From contig USPH01000009.1 in NCBI GenBank assembly GCA_900556515.1, positions 1 through 14,131 of the forward strand: DNA of 14,131 nt. The letters are read 5' to 3'. Position 1 is the stretch's first letter; every line of letters begins with the position of its first letter. The notes under the pieces are model-generated. The model was not told the origin of the DNA and did not search any database. It worked only from the letters and a program-made list of their open reading frames with translations. The position numbers and the translations under genes were made by a program. This document shows positions 14,006 to 14,131 of the stretch, one piece after another. This stretch comes from an uncultured Collinsella sp. (GTDB taxonomy: Bacteria; Actinomycetota; Coriobacteriia; Coriobacteriales; Coriobacteriaceae).

Positions 14006-14080
14006 GTCAATCTCCCGTTTTCGCGCCCGTGACCGCATGGTGCCACAGGGGGTTGTTTTCGCAGGTCACGCGCTCAATTG

Positions 14081-14131
14081 CTGTCTCTTATACACATCTC
14101 CGAGCCCACGAGACATGCGCAGATATCGTAT
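14081..14131. other. Nextera i7 adapter read-through (not genomic)
   Basis: The mosaic end (14081-14099) and the rest of the read-2 primer (14100-14114) are followed by the 8-base index atgcgcag (14115-14122) and the first bases of the P7 flow-cell sequence, with one mismatch (A at 14125 where C is expected). The index is the reverse complement of the one at bases 2-9, so both contig ends read into the same library adapter. Genomic sequence ends at 14080. Confidence 0.98.

Noticed and set aside
13139..14032. Plus-strand open frame of 297 codons
   Set aside because: Antisense to the LysR gene and rich in Arg and His; no recognisable product.
1..14131. CRISPR arrays, tRNA, rRNA, insertion sequences
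   Set aside because: No spaced direct repeats, cloverleaf, rRNA sequence or transposase was found on either strand.

Overview
This window is one complete short-read contig rather than an excised piece of chromosome. Both ends (1-43 and 14081-14131) are Illumina Nextera i7 adapter carrying the same index, so the genomic DNA runs only from 44 to 14080. GC-rich codon use, gene style and gene content suggest a gut actinobacterium of the Coriobacteriia, most like Collinsella. That assignment is an inference from protein style; no rRNA gene is present to confirm it.

Left part (44-1415): on the minus strand, a pyridoxal/pyridoxamine kinase overlaps the first 36 codons of an unidentified gene that is cut by the contig end. 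A 447-base divergent gap follows. It is packed with inverted repeats, including a roughly 98-base folded element, and ends in a clear sigma-70 promoter with a palindromic operator.

Efflux operon (1416-5641, plus strand): a MarR-family regulator is followed by two overlapping ABC exporter half-transporters. The first has a degenerate ATP site (Walker B Asp-Asp, H-loop Gln, Walker A Ala) with a good VSGGQ signature. The second has a canonical Walker B Glu and H-loop His but an LSQGQ signature. Together they should form a heterodimer with one working and one degenerate ATP site. A second copy of the folded element, in opposite orientation, lies just after the operon. A strong terminator, probably bidirectional, follows it.

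Surface and signalling part (5822-14005, all minus strand): in transcription order there is a LysR-type regulator with its own terminator, then a four-gene pilus operon, then a membrane diguanylate cyclase with its own promoter. The pilus operon encodes (i) an 1101-residue cell-wall-anchored tip/adhesin protein with two related lectin-like domains, (ii) a signal-peptidase homologue whose catalytic Ser and Lys are replaced, (iii) an FctA-like backbone pilin and (iv) a class B sortase. This order and the protein features match the streptococcal FCT pilus loci (cpa-sipA-fctA-srtC), with VPTG/VPTD sorting motifs, but no base pilin is present.

Most notable points: a run of nine G in the signal-peptide codons of the tip protein, where gain or loss of one G would end translation almost at once (a possible phase-variation switch); two copies of a structured element sharing a 43-base core, with pairing kept in variable outer stems; loss of the isopeptide Lys and Glu in pilin domain 1; and the catalytically dead signal-peptidase homologue.
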